NCBI GenBank assembly: GCA_017506865.1 | Contig: JAFCMP010000379.1 | Location: 682,001-746,000 of the forward strand | Length of the DNA: 64,000 bases | Reading direction: 5' to 3' | Origin: Tribonema minus | Taxonomy: Eukaryota > Sar > Xanthophyceae > Tribonematales > Tribonemataceae | Shown: positions 12,171 to 24,400 of the stretch, piece by piece | How the letters are laid out: every line of letters begins with the position of its first letter | Numbering within the stretch: position 1 is the stretch's first letter | Program-made: the position numbers and the translations under genes | The notes under the pieces: generated by a model | The model's input: only the letters and a program-made list of their open reading frames with translations | The model's database searches: none | Told to the model about the DNA's origin: nothing

Positions 12171-13328
12171 GTCCCGGTTGCGCCTGAAGGTGTCGCGGTG
12201 ACTGACGTCGACCCCGGGCAGGTGCTTGCAGTTGGTGGAGCTGTTGCCCTGGGCAAGCACTGGCGACGCGAAAATGCGGTAGACTTTGTGCTGGATCCTG
12301 CGATTCGGCGTGCGGAGGTGTTTGAGGTGTCCTGCGAGTTGCACCGCCAACGACGAGTACAGAGATGCGTGCAAGGCGCTGGCGGGGGAGCACACGCGCA
12401 CCTGTGACATTGAGGTGAGCTGGGGCAAGGAGTAGGCTAAGCCTAGACTGAGTGCAGTCCTCACTTGGGCACCTGCTCTGCTCCAGACGCAGAGTCTCCT
12501 GCTTGTGTAGCGTCAGACTGTCTGTCTGTATGTGGCCTGCCTGCACCAGATGTCAGCCTGCACCAACACGGCGTCTTCCGAGTCGGTATAGACTTTCTTG
12601 ACGGTCGAAGAGCGCATTGTGCTCAGCACTGACACTGTGCATCCCTTTTTGCTGCATTGCTCTGCCCTCGTGTAGGTCCTCACCGACTACTGCATCACCT
12701 TCGCTGAGCACGAGGACGGCATGTACGATGAGCTGCTGCACCCTGCGCGGAGTGGAGTGTTCAGACATTCATCCGTTTCAGCGCGCGGCAGAGGGCTGTC
12801 AGTCGCCAGGGTGGCGGAGGTGATCTCGCCGATGCGACGGCAGCGGATGCCGCCCGAATGGAGACCCATACGGCAGCGGAAACAGAAGCACCGCAAGTGG
12901 CGGACCAACCGCCGGGACCGCTGTGCGGGACGGCGCGTCGTGTTCCTTGGTGTCGCCGCACGGGTGGCGGCGCGCGGCCGTCCTCCCATCCCCACCAAGG
13001 CGGTGGTGTGGCAGCTGGCGTGCCGTACAGTCATCATCATGGTGCCGGAGGCTCTCACCACCATCTGCTGCGCGGGGTGTGGCCAGCGCACTCAGCCAGG
13101 CGGCGAGCAGCACGGCCACAGGAATCGTGTGTGCAATCCCCTCTGCCGCACGGCATCTGCCCCATTCAGGCAGCGGCGAACGGCGGGAATCAGGGGCTGG
13201 TGGTCTTCAACCGCGACCGCAGCGGCGGCACCAACATGGGCATGCGTGGCGTGTGCGCGGTCTGCGGCGTGGAGGACATCATCCCGGGGTACCCTTGGAT
13301 GGGGCCTGAGGGTAATGGGGACGAGTAG
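12171..13328 (+). pseudogene. Fanzor-like (eukaryotic TnpB-related) nuclease relic
   Basis: Fanzors are RNA-guided RuvC-fold DNA nucleases of eukaryotic transposons. Four conserved blocks occur in order. A RuvC-I-like DVDPGQ lies near 12201-12218. EYRDACKALAGEH at 12355-12393 leads to a GTGAGC donor at 12415, with the next open exon after TAG at 12676. VVFLG near 12937 is followed by a PIPTK segment, MVPE, TTICCAGCG (the usual TS..C..CG zinc-ribbon start) near 13039-13083, and a Cys pair near 13131-13146. RuvC-III reads FNRDRSGGTNMG near 13207-13242. At least two frameshifts break it: one between 12335 and 12355, and one in the CCCC run near 13137-13141. The 5' part is absent; an in-frame stop lies at 12168. 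The motif order is convincing but each piece is diverged. It is likely dead as a protein. It lies between the 152-bp direct repeats. Confidence 0.65.
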
Positions 13329-13590
13329 ACAGTGGGTGGCATGGCGGGGAGCGTGGGGGGGGGGGGGGGGGGGGCAGGGGGGCGGGGGTTGTGGGGGGTG
13401 GGTGAAGGGGGGGTGCCAGTGATGGCGGGGGCAGGGCAGTGCGGGGTAGTACCCGTAGGGTACTGCAGGCAGTTGCCAGTGCTGCCTGTTGGTGGTGGCA
13501 GCAGCACTTGTGACAGGGGCGCGTGCCTACAAGTAGCAACGAGGGGGGGGGGGGGGGGATGTTGCGGTAGCATGGTAGCTGGTGTAGCAA
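13329..13590. repeat. G-rich low-complexity tract
   Basis: A 20-base G run lies at 13355-13374, further G-rich sequence extends to about 13440, and a 16-base G run lies at 13543-13558. All are on the plus strand and sit directly downstream of the Fanzor relic. The tract has high G-quadruplex potential. No gene. Confidence 0.7.
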
Positions 13591-13742
13591 ATGTACTTTT
13601 TATTAATTCTCGCTCAGGGCGCGAAAAAGCCCAGATGATTGGCATCTAGCTGTAAGGAATCTACATGTCGTATGACAGTCTGAAAGTGTCGCAACGACAA
13701 CCACTCAAACGCCGCCGCCGCCAAATGGCATCTCGGGGTCCT
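13591..13742 (+). repeat. 152-bp direct repeat, right copy
   Basis: This is the right-hand partner of 10660-10811, in the same orientation, with one mismatch over 152 bp. Confidence 0.9.
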
Positions 13743-16700
13743 CCCCTACGTCCTCCTCCATGTGCCCCCCCCCCCTGGATTCTGCCATGTGTGTCATGAC
13801 ACGGCCAGAGTACGCCATGCGGAGCGCTGCCGACAGTGCCGAGCGTATGTACATGTAGTGGGGTGTGGTCTGGAATGTACCCTCGACGTTGCCAGCCCCC
13901 CACTGCTTATCTTCAAACATTGGTGACCAAGGGACCTCGGCTAACGCCAGGCATGTGTTCAAACAGGGGACCTTTGGGCAACCAGGGGCCACCCGCCCCC
14001 TGCCTTGGGAAGGAATCTAACTCCGCTGTCGGGCTTTTAACTCATCGCGACCCCGCTATAATGACAACTTTGCTACATAGAAGGTGGTGGGCCACACCAC
14101 ATTGCTGCGACGCCTCGCCAAAGACTCTGTAGGGTTGAAGCAGGTGCATGTGCTTGCACATTGCAAGTCGAGGGATGTTAGCCAACTGTTTGGCATGGCT
14201 ACATACTGCTGCTATGTTGCTGACAGTCATGATCGTGGAGGTTCCCTACACACATGATGCACTTGAAATCAACAAGCAAGAAAGAAGCAAAAGACAAACA
14301 CGCGCTTGCACCAGCTATTTTCATTGATCATGAGTTACCACAGCTGTTGATGAACACTTGCGGCCATCATGGATATCCCTGATGGTGTGACAAGTGGTGC
14401 AAAAGCAGTGCGCTGCATGCTTACATACTGTAGCTGGGACACACAAGAGTGCGCATTTTGCTGCTGCACACCTCAACAGGCCCCACAGGTTTGTACCGTA
14501 GGAACGATTACGGATGCTAGTTTGGAGGGTTGAAGTCGACCATGTACAGAATATGTTTGAAAGCGCAGAATTGCCGCTGCAAGCAAAATTGCTGCATTTT
14601 GCAGCACACGCGTTGAGTGCGTTGGTCCCCTCGACATGTCGGCGTATTGGAAGTTGTGCCCTGCTAGCAATGGCTGGCACTAAAGTGCAGCCCTGGCTGA
14701 ACAGAACACAACTACTACTGACACCCTACCATTACATGGGTCCAATGATGGTGGCAGGGTGGTACAGAATGATATGATCAAGATGGATGGGAAGTGAAGC
14801 CTGGTGCCACTGCCACACCGCGCACTACTGCTCTGTGTGCATGCGCGCTGAATGCTCCGGCGACCTCTGCATATGACGGTCTCCACACCGCGAGAGCATC
14901 AAGCTGCCAGGGCAATCAGTCTTGGGGGCAACCACCTCCATGCGCCCGGAGCTCAGCAGCACACATGGATCGTTGCTGCTGCAGCGAAGCAAAGAGAGTC
15001 AAATGAGACTCCTGTGAGCGTGACAACAACTTAAAGGCATATGATCGCAATGCCTTGTAGAAGTATCACTTGGCAGAACGCACAAACAGGGCGCACAAAC
15101 AGGGGATAAGCAGGAGTTTGTGCCAGTCCTGTGCTGAGCAACATGCAATGACTGCCAAAGCGAAGTAAGTTTGAGTTTCCCAGGCAAATAGCCAGCATGC
15201 GGTAATATTCAGCTACATTGTGGAGTGAGAGCCATATGGAGAGAATAGCATGATGTGGCATTCGTGTATTGATGACTGATATCGACGACAGGGCAGCGGA
15301 TGCTCACTAGCCATGAATACCATAGATCGGCGGCATGCTCACGTGCCACATCACTTCACTGAAAAATATATAGGTGCATAGAGGACTTGATGATATACAA
15401 TACACACTTCATAGAGTATTGTACAAATGCATAGAGAACTTGATAAAAGTGTGCAGCTGCCACCTCTGCATGAAATTAGATGCTAGAAGTCCCCCGGCAA
15501 GATTGAATTGGCTCAATGACATTGATTTCAATTGTATTTATGAACTGCTGTACCAGTGTGTCCTTTGTGATAATTTTGGATCACCAAAAACTGAATAATT
15601 GAGTGTCAAGTCAAGTAGCAGCTGCTGCTGCCTCTGCTGCTACATTCCACGATGATCATTGCAACACATTCACTCGCATGGCCATCAACATCTTCAGGTC
15701 AACATTCAACACCCCTGCAAGTATGCCGTCACACAGTGTATGTTGTGTACAACATCTATCAGCGCACATTCAGGCTGAAGGTGCCGCAGCAGCTGCAGAT
15801 GCCCTGCCTCTGCACGTGCCATGGCAGCAGAACCATTGCATCTATGATCTTTTGATTCGTTTTCATTGATTTAATATATGTGTTGCAGCTCTGCAAGAAG
15901 TGCACTGATGCGTTTGTGTGATTGCGCAGAGTTCTGACATAGATAAAGACTCACAGCCAAGAGTCCAAGCACCAATTCAATCCCTGAGCTGCAAACCTAG
16001 CTGGTACTGGTCGAGGATTTCATGGTGACCTGATGTTGCAACTAGCACCAAGGTCAGTGCATCGTCTGCCGTTTTGATGACCATGGGATTAACTTCATCC
16101 AGCCTCCGTGTCATTTCACAGGACTAGTGCAGAGGCGTCAAGCGTGTAAAGCACCACTCTGGAGCTGACGTCCCGGCAAGTGACATAGTCGATATTCAAT
16201 GCAATCAGCACTCCAAGTACTCCGATAACGATCAAAATACTTGATCATTGATCAAAGCTTCAACTCGATTATAATCATCGGATCAAACAGCTTCAGCTGA
16301 AAGCTGAAGCGAATACAGACATGTGCAGCCGGCTCAGGCACGCACCTGTTAGCCATGTAGTGACGTTGACCGTGCAGATATTCCAGTACCTTGGAATGAC
16401 CGCCAGCCGTTGCCTGTACCGCAAGGGATGCATTTGTTGAACACTGTTATCCCTTGACACAATGGTGACATAGCACCCCTCATAACGTTGGGAAGGGCAC
16501 GGTGATTACGAAGGCTGTGCATTGTAGCACATGCGCTGAATTGTAGCACATGCGCTGAGCAGGTTGAAAAAGGGGGGGGGGGGTTCATGCATTGAAAAGG
16601 ATACGAGCACACACACAATAATCAAATGCGTCAACATGATGCTTCTCATATCCCCCTCCCTCTTTCGTGTTGGTAGCCAACACACAAGGGCACTTGCCTC

Positions 16701-18353
16701 AATTAGGATTAAAAAAGCTTGAAAACACAAATGTGCCCCCACCCCCCCCCCCTACACACACATGAGCGCTCTCAGCGAAGCACGCGAGGCAAAACCACAC
16801 ACGCTTGCAGTTCTTCACATACAGCTGTGTCAAGGTTGGAGTAAGGAGGACCAGGAGTGTGTGTGTCATTGGCTGGAGAAGAAGGTATGGCGGGGAGAGA
16901 CTTACTGTTTACGATGAGCCTTCTCATCTCACTGCATCTGCACTTGTCCAGCTGCAACAAAAACTGCGCCAGAGACTGCTGCAGTGTAGCCGTGGCTGCG
17001 GTGCAGCATGCTTTGGTGTCCAATTCAGGACAGCATAGCCAAGAGTACAGTAGTCATTGTGCTCTCAGAAATAATTATACTTAGAAGTACCATTTTGCAA
17101 TTATGAAAGTGTCCAGCGAGCGATTGACATGGCTAACTGCCAAGAGTGGCTTTTCGCAAACAAAGGCTTGTGCAGTTGCTGCAGATGCAGATGGCATGCA
17201 CATTGTCGTCATGCCCCCTGCCTCCGAAAATGCGTGCATGAAGCTGCCACACTTGAGGTTGCCTGTGAAGGCTGTAGCACGTCTGGCACCAGCAGCAGCA
17301 GCTGCCCAAAAGTAGCCATGCTGGAGTGTGGCTTGCTCTCAGCAACCCATGCTGCTAAGCAGCACGTAACGTGTACAGTACACAGCATGAGCGCGCCTGG
17401 CACATAGCAAGCCGCACTTATGATTGATCAGATCTGCATTCAAGTGGACACCGCTCCTATATCGTGAAAGCTCTCACATGATCCACGTTCAGGTGAGACA
17501 ACGCTCTGTCATATCATGAGCTCTCTCACTTGTATCATAATGCATGACCCTTGCCTGTGGTATGATATGAAGGCACTAGGTGCACACCTTGAGAGCCTAC
17601 TGTGGTTTTTCATGTCTGACAAATATAAGACCAACCTGCTCAAGCGCAGCGTCCAGTACGTCCAGGGCAGGCGAGCCACTGCTGCCACAGGTGCTTGTCA
17701 TGTTATGACGCCAGTCACAGTGTTGCCAGCTGTACATTACCACCTCCAGCTGTCCATTGCTCGATGCAACCAGAAAGTCCTCGGGCTGAAGGGGCTGACC
17801 TTCTGTTTTAGCACCAACGACACAAACATCACCACAGGTACATAAACACTCAGTGTTTGGTCGGCGGGTTTTTCCTACACTAAAACATCTCTTTGGCTGA
17901 TGCTGCTCGCACTGCTACCACGCACACATGACCAGCAAAGTGGTAGTCTAGTGGCAGCTAGCTGCCCATGTGCACGGATTTGCTGGAAGGCTTGGTGACC
18001 GCCTCTCATGCTCCAACATTTGGTGATGGTCATAATTGGCCGATGAGCTGGTCATGGTGGACTTTGAATAGGTCACCTGCTGCCTGCAAGCAGTGAACAC
18101 TAATGCTTCCCTCCCAGGTGCTAGCACCGTCCTCTACGAGCCTGCATGGGCTGAGTGATACAGCGACCGCGGCTAGCCTGAGCAGTTTGTCGTCACTCAC
18201 TCTCTCTGCAGCAAGGAGTAAGCAAGGTGTTGATTCATGGCCTCTCAGAAATGCAATGATTTGATGAAGCCGTGAAGGCCAAGCCCCCAAGTTGTAGAAT
18301 ACCGCCAACTTCAAGCACATGCACACAAGTTGACTCTTGGAGTTGAGGGCTGG
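13743..18353. other. Gene-poor stretch with weak coding-like fragments
   Basis: No gene model is supported. C runs of 11 bases lie at 13765-13775 and 16742-16752, and a 12-base G run at 16572-16583. Weakly protein-like pieces occur on the plus strand: a piece ending Cys-rich around 15721-15850, a Cys-rich frame around 17130-17300, and a frame around 17550-17836 that ends at a possible GTACAT donor. I recognise none of them and cannot join them with consistent splice phase. They may be decayed transposon or gene debris. Confidence 0.4.
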
Positions 18354-19570
18354 TCAATTGTGAGGATGTGAGCTACATACTGAGCACAGTCTGGGGAGTG
18401 GAGCACCCTGAAAACTGGGTCGACGGGATGTGCCCACCACCCTAGCCACTGACTCTACTTGCTTTTGTGGGGGTATGTTCTCACCTTGCTTATGCAGGAA
18501 CTCCACAATGCGCACGTGCCCGTTGGCAGCTGCAAACCGCATTGCCAGTTCAAGAGACTTTTGCCCGCCGTAGCCATGGTCCAGCAACCACTGCACCACT
18601 GTGAGATGGCCATGCTCAGCAGCTAGCTCCAAGGCATCTATTTCACCATGAGCCGCGCACTGCACCAGGTTGTTGTGATGCAACCACTGAATTATTTGCA
18701 AATGCCCATAGATGGCCGCAAAGTGGAAGGCATCCGAAGTGCAGCCCTCTTTTCGGTTGTTATGCAGCCATTGAAGGACTTCCAGGTGGTTGTTGGCGGC
18801 TGCCAGGTCCATAGCAGCAGTGCTGCAGCACACACAAACAGCATCACCAAGGGGAGGACATGACGACATTGGATGCTGGTCTTGTGCTGGTGATGCTGTC
18901 TGACTGCACATTATTTTGACACACGCACACATATGCTGGAAAAACGTGTGCGTGCAGCGGATTCTTACCTGCAGCCTTCCGTCCGGTTTTCATGCAACCA
19001 CTTGACCACCGCCAGGTGCCCATGTTCAGCAGCTGCGTCCATGGCACTCTTGGAGGCCCCTTCTTGCCTGAAGAAGCACGCAGCGGAAATAAGGCTGTCA
19101 GCAAGCTGGAGTCGATTTAGTTTGTGCTGCACAATGTTTTAAATTGCGTACCTGTGCTGCGCAAGCCACTCCACGACGTCCAGATGGCCCGATGCAGCGG
19201 CTTGTTTAAGGCCTTCCGGCGTCGGTGTCCTTCTGAGACATGCATCCAACGAGCGTTCGCTTATCAGTCTTAAACGGGCAATCAGCTGTGCAGCAGCAGC
19301 TGCTGCTTAAGGGGGATGCAACTTTACATACCTGTGCATGGCTTGTAGCAACGACAAGTGACCTAGAGCGGCAACTCCGTCAACAGTGAAATCGCCTGCG
19401 GCCGCGCCATCCTGTGAACTCAGCAGCAGCTGCCAAATATGGCTGTTCCCCAAAATCCGCTCCACCCTGGCGCGACGCCTGTCACAGCAGGACCTCTGTG
19501 ATGCACGCACTCGCACTCTGTGGCGCCTCCCGGTCTGCGTGATTTGAATGCAACCACCCCTACTCGTCAT
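18354..19570 (-). CDS. Ankyrin-repeat protein
   Basis: Four exons in consistent phase: 19332-19570, 19152-19232, 18969-19067, 18354-18822 (295 aa if the last exon runs to its TGA). Helix-turn-helix ankyrin units are clear from the second exon on. Examples are ASGHLDVVEWLAQH, AEHGHLAVVKWLHENRTEGC, ANNHLEVLQWLHNNRKEGC, YGHLQIIQWLHHN, EHGHLTVVQWLLDHGYG and NGHVRIVEFLHKQG. This EGC-ended repeat style is known from large ankyrin families of protists and giant viruses. It probably acts as a protein-binding scaffold; the partner is unknown. The start ATG at 19570 is the first one giving a phase-correct exon. A strong donor (CAAG followed by GTGAGA, at 18486/18485) lies inside the last exon right after the final repeat. 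The transcript may therefore splice on, and the C-terminal 40 residues may not be real. Confidence 0.75.
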
Positions 19571-21345
19571 GCCTCTGTGACCGCATCGCTGTGCTATCCT
19601 GCCAGCTGCAGAGCGTCCAAGGAGTCGGGCAGAGACGAGACGAGAGAGACGACACACTCGTAGACATGCCTATCTCCAAGTCAAAGGAGATGATGATTGA
19701 CATTTTACCGAGGGTTTTCAAAAAAGTGTGTGTGTCACTTCGACAAGCAGTTGAACTTGGACGCTCGGCGCCCCGGAGGGCGGCGGAGACATCTTTACGA
19801 CCGCTACGCAGCGATAGGGCGGCTGGCTCGCGAAACAGCACTCCGTCGGAGGGGAAGCCTGCTCTTCTGCTGGACAGCCGTCGTGCCGGCAAGGAGCGTT
19901 GTCTGCGATTTTAGGCCGACGACGTGCGCCACATAGCAAGTATAGAAAAGATGCTGCTGGCCAGCCGAGAGTGCTGTAACAGTTTCAGCTCTGCCCAGTG
20001 TTTTCAGTTCTGCCCAGTTCCTGATGGTCCTCACTGGGTACCTGTTGACGCTGGCACACTGCCATTGTCGAAGCGCATGAGGCCGGGAGCCTGGCGCGGG
20101 ATGTGACCTTTCTGGTGCTATGGGCATGCGGAGTGGCAGCGCCTTTCTACAGTTCGGAGGGACCACCAGTTGCGTGCTGCGGTTGGTTTCTGGCGGTGTT
20201 CAGCACTCTCGCCATGTTAGAAGCAAAAAAGTCTGTTAAGCTTGATTAGGTAATGTTAAAAGCAAAACAGTCTGTTAAGCTTGATTAGGTAAGCGAGCAG
20301 CGCGAATGTACCAACCGCATTTGCTACTGATGACTTGCGACCGCTCAGGACAGCTTTTGTGGCTGCATCGTTGCGGCCGCTTGACACACTTTGCGTGGCT
20401 CGGAACCCGTGCAATGGCGGTGGAGGGGCAGCAGCAGGCGTTGCATGTGCAACTCGATCCCTAAGCTGAGGAGCTACAGCAGATGTTAGCGCTACAACAA
20501 CATCTGCAACGCCAGAGCAACAACGTCTGCAACGCCCTGGCTTTTTTGAAAGTACACTTGTCCTAGCCCTGTGTCACTAAACTGTGTATGTAATGCACTG
20601 AAACACTATTCTTTTTCAAAGAACAGTTAGCGATGTACGCCCATCTCCAACTCGAGGCGATGATGTTTGACCCATGTGGTCATTTGACCGAGGCTTACGT
20701 GGCCGGAAGTGCACAATCACCAATGCCCTGCAAAGCCTCTGCGCTGTGTGGCCTGCACCCCGTGTATGTGGCCCGCTACTCCGTTACGAGCCGCACGCAT
20801 CAAGGGGTACATGCCACATCGACTACCACATATGTGCTCTCGCACTTGCACCTCTGCATGCACCGCTGCCACAAATGTATGTGAAGCCTGTTGGAATATA
20901 GACCTCACTCATACTCTGTGTATGATTTAATGTCAGCAGTCCTCAGCAGTATGGTACGTCACATGATGACAACTGGTTCAACAAGCTGAGAATGGCCTGT
21001 TACCTGCCCATGGGCTTTTTCGCACCCCCTCGGAGAGAATAAAAAACGAGGTACTATAGGCTGCACGAAAAACACGAGACAGCCTACTAGCAAGCTACTA
21101 CCCACTACTGTAACATACCTACCTCGAGGGTTTTGTAATGTGAACCATGTCTCCAACAAGGAAAGGCCTTGACCTTCATGGAGCTTTCTTTCCATCATGG
21201 GCAGCTGTACGCCGCGCTCACATGGCAGACTCGCAGGCCCGACGCCTGCATGATTGATTGATTGACCGCATTGCTCATACAGCCAACATGAAGGCTTCCA
21301 GCCTACACAGGCACCACAAAATCAAGATTAGCGATTACGCAAACA
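19571..21345. repeat. Intergenic stretch with tandem and dispersed repeats
   Basis: It holds a two-copy 39-bp tandem repeat at 20215-20253 and 20254-20292 (core GTCTGTTAAGCTTGATTAGG). It also holds a reverse-orientation copy of the dispersed repeat at about 20690-20885, in which blocks found on both sides of the retrotransposon fragment (7926-8035 and 9020-9110) are directly joined. A plus-strand open frame at 19666-19914 lies just upstream of the ankyrin gene but shows no recognisable domain. Confidence 0.5.
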
Positions 21346-24300
21346 TCAACAGATTGACATCGACAGCTGCCCAGGCATTGTGAGCCTTCCTCCCTACAAG
21401 AGAAAGTGCGGTAGTGAGGCAGGTGCTCTCAAGATACAACTGTCCTCTTCCAGTCACTAATCGTTCCAGAATGAGACTGGCAATATGCATGTCGGCACTT
21501 CGCAAATGCCGTTTTAACAAGAAACCCAAGTGTATGTACTTGACGTATAAGCAACACAGCAGAAGCTGGCAGACCCAACAAACAACGGAGTCTGATAGGC
21601 AGATGTGAGAGCGATTGACAGGCCACCACCACACGTACATTTACAGTTCTTGGTTGCCTAGGGCATGTTAGCCAATACACGAGATGCAGCAACTGACCGA
21701 CGGCACCTGCATGCACACCAGCCAGAAACACTTGCATGCCACGAAATCACCAACGACATGTAGAGGCATGCAGGCACAGTTGGATTTTTCCCGCACTGGA
21801 ATGTGGCTATCCCCCTGCTACATCTGCACCTACTGACCACGTTGCAAGTGGCCCAGTCTCATCACTGCTGACAAGGGTCTGTGTGCGGCGATGAGGAGCG
21901 GCCAGAGATTTGATGCGCCGATGTTGCTCGAGGCGAACCATGAGGTCGCCCACAACGCCACTGGTCTCTTGGTCTGCATCCTTCTTGCCAAAGTGAAATG
22001 CCGGTCCAGAGCTGGATGTGAACAACAGATCAAAGAGGGTGCTAGCATCAGCGTGTGCAGAGACAGGTGTTGGATGCCATGTGCAAAACTGCATTGACAC
22101 CGTATGAAGGTTATAAAGTGTTGGCATCAGAAAGTCCGTGTATCGGACGGGAATAGGGGTGAGTTGAGTCTATTGCAGAGTGTGATGAAAACCTTGTGCT
22201 ATTTCTGAAACAACGCATTGTGTTCGTTACTGATAGTTATTTTCGTTGTATAATTACAAAAGTGCTCGATGCGATGCTACGCATATTGTTGTTGTACACA
22301 CATGCTCTGCAACTCGTTTTAAGACTCTGCAGCTCTTTGCTGACGATGATGGCTGCACGTATGATATGCGCTGGTGTATCAAACAGCGTATCGCCACTGC
22401 TGCCAGTTCCATTCACGAGTTCTGCTATGCCTGCCTTGCACAACGCATAGTCAACATGCTTGCACAGGAGCACATCTGAAGTGCTTGCTGGCATACTAGT
22501 CAGCCCCCACTCTCACCCCTTAGCTTCTTTGAACACTAACCACACTGATGTTCAAAGTTCAAGCTCCGGTCGGAGTTCTGCAATTTTCAACGTGTTTGTG
22601 CTCTGTAGCTACAGGTAGGTATGCAAGCGATCCCCTGGATACTCCTATAATTAATGCAAATCTGAACGTCGTAGCAACTTTGCTCAAGGAGCTTCTCTTG
22701 TACGCTACCTGATCCCCAGAATGGTAGGCATTACTGGTTGAATACACCAGCAACGATAAGATTGAATACACCAGCAACGACAAGATCGCAAATGATATAC
22801 TTCGAAGTATACATCTTTGACGCAATGGCAGCCAGCTTGTGCCTTGCGTCGGATGTCCTGAGCTGAATATATCATCACTTCCGTGTTTGCGGAGAATTGC
22901 CAACTTACATGCCCCGCTTGTGGACAGGCGTAGCAGGCTCCCCAGTGTTGCGCTGCCACACATCTCGAATCATGGCCACGGCAGCTTTGAAGGATGGGCG
23001 CTTGTCACGCTGTGCTGGCGATGGCACTGATGAACGATTGCGGGCAGCCGTTGTCTTTCGCCGCTTGTGTGTGGTCTGGCGCCGTTTGACTGTTCCACCC
23101 TCAGTGTCAATCTGCAGAAATGAAAGAGGAGTATGGTCATGGATTACCGGAAGTCACCTTCTGCGTTGGCGCTTCTTGACTGCACCTGGGGTTATGTTGT
23201 ACTTGCATTGAGCGGACTGCAGTGTATGATGCCTTTGTAGGGAATCTTCCGTGTTACACCAGTGACGTGCAAATGCTGCCGGCAGCAATGCAGGCGAACT
23301 TCAGCATTGGTCACTGCATACGACTGTGAGGCAGTACAGCTGCTGGCCGTGAATTTTCACATTGTGTGCTGCTGCAGTGGTTCAAAGGTGCGCCTTAAAG
23401 CGAAATTTACTTGCACCACCCCCCCGCTCTTTTGGTTGGTCTGCATTTGTCCCCAGCATGCTAACGTGCATTCAATTCACTTGATACACTCAACTCTTGC
23501 TGGTGCCTGGATGGTCAATATAACGACTAGTTGAAGATGTCGTGCTGTTTCGCAACGTTTATACAGCTGAGCCTCTGAATTCTTCCAACGCACTTGGTAG
23601 AGAATCTGGTGCTGTGACAGCATTGTGCAGGGGCAAGGACATGCATGTCACAATTTCTCTTTAAGTAATCTTGCGAGAAATGATGCTCTCTCGTCCAGTC
23701 CAGAGAGATGCATACAGGTGAAGCAGCAGCAGCAGCAGCAGCTTTCATCATACTTGAACTGTACGCACCTCCAAAGTTGCCGCCTTCTGCTCTTCCTGAT
23801 ACACAGCAGCTCCCATCAAGTTGCGCGCTGTACGCTTACGGCTGTCCCCAAGGCTGACGCGCGTGTTGATCTTCTCGTCAACACCAGGGGCATCCAAAGC
23901 CTCCTGTCACACATGGCACACAAATTAAACAAGCTGAATTGATGAACCAACACGCCCTGATATCCGCAAGTGCCTGGCAATCAACATCTGCAAGTGCCTC
24001 ACCTCACAATGTTACGCCCAGAATGTGTGCATCTACTCATATACTCACATCATTCGTGGGCTGTCTGTTGCCAGAACAGAATTTGAAGATACAGAGCATA
24101 CGTCCATGCATCATGCAGAACTATACTTCTTCTAAAGTTTCGTCGATGCTTCGACGTATTGAGATGTTGAGTATGTATTTCACATCTGGAATGCCTCACC
24201 TGCAGCAGTCCGTCCGTGATGGTGGAGGACATTGGCTTATTGTGGCCAGCAGACTTGGCACCTGCCCGGACCGCCTGTGGCCGCGTGCGAGTGTGCTTAA

Positions 24301-24400
24301 CCGTGGCCTCATGGTCATCCACGCTAGCCTCCGCAGTTAGGTGTGTAGGGCACTCTGATCTGGTGCCCCTGACATGTTGCTGCACATGTGGGGGCGCGTC
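21346..24400 (-). CDS. Unrecognised spliced gene (hypothetical protein, 5' end not found)
   Basis: Four exons join in consistent phase with good splice sites: 24200-24400, 23769-23903, 22909-23111 and 21834-22041. A tentative last exon at 21346-21393 (ending TGA) is less sure. The deduced 249 or more residues are hydrophilic. Exon 3 has a basic, nuclear-signal-like run (KRRQTTHKRRKTTAARNR) and then SFKAAVAMIRDVWQRN. Exon 4 begins ITLFDLLFTSSSGPAFHFG. No membrane segment or known domain is seen. A possible start is an ATG at 24451 read straight into the first exon; otherwise an upstream exon is missing. The gene follows the gelsolin-repeat gene on the same strand, 441 bp after its stop. It reads as a real gene by its splice pattern, but I cannot name its function. 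Confidence 0.55.

Larger units (their letters stand above)
10660..13742. mobile_element. Putative composite element bounded by direct repeats
   Basis: A 3,083-bp block begins and ends with near-identical 152-bp direct repeats and contains a decayed Fanzor-like nuclease (12171-13328). The near identity of the ends, against a decayed interior, suggests recent duplication or gene conversion, or that the ends belong to a different and younger repeat family. Whether it ever moved as one unit is inference. Confidence 0.45.

Noticed and set aside
17516-17845. Plus-strand protein-like frame ending at a GTACAT donor
   Set aside because: No recognisable family and no phase-consistent neighbour exon. 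It is mentioned only as possible debris.
19666-19914. Plus-strand frame starting MPISKSKEMM upstream of the ankyrin gene
   Set aside because: Two frames overlap with equal plausibility, neither shows a domain, and it lies where the ankyrin gene promoter should be.
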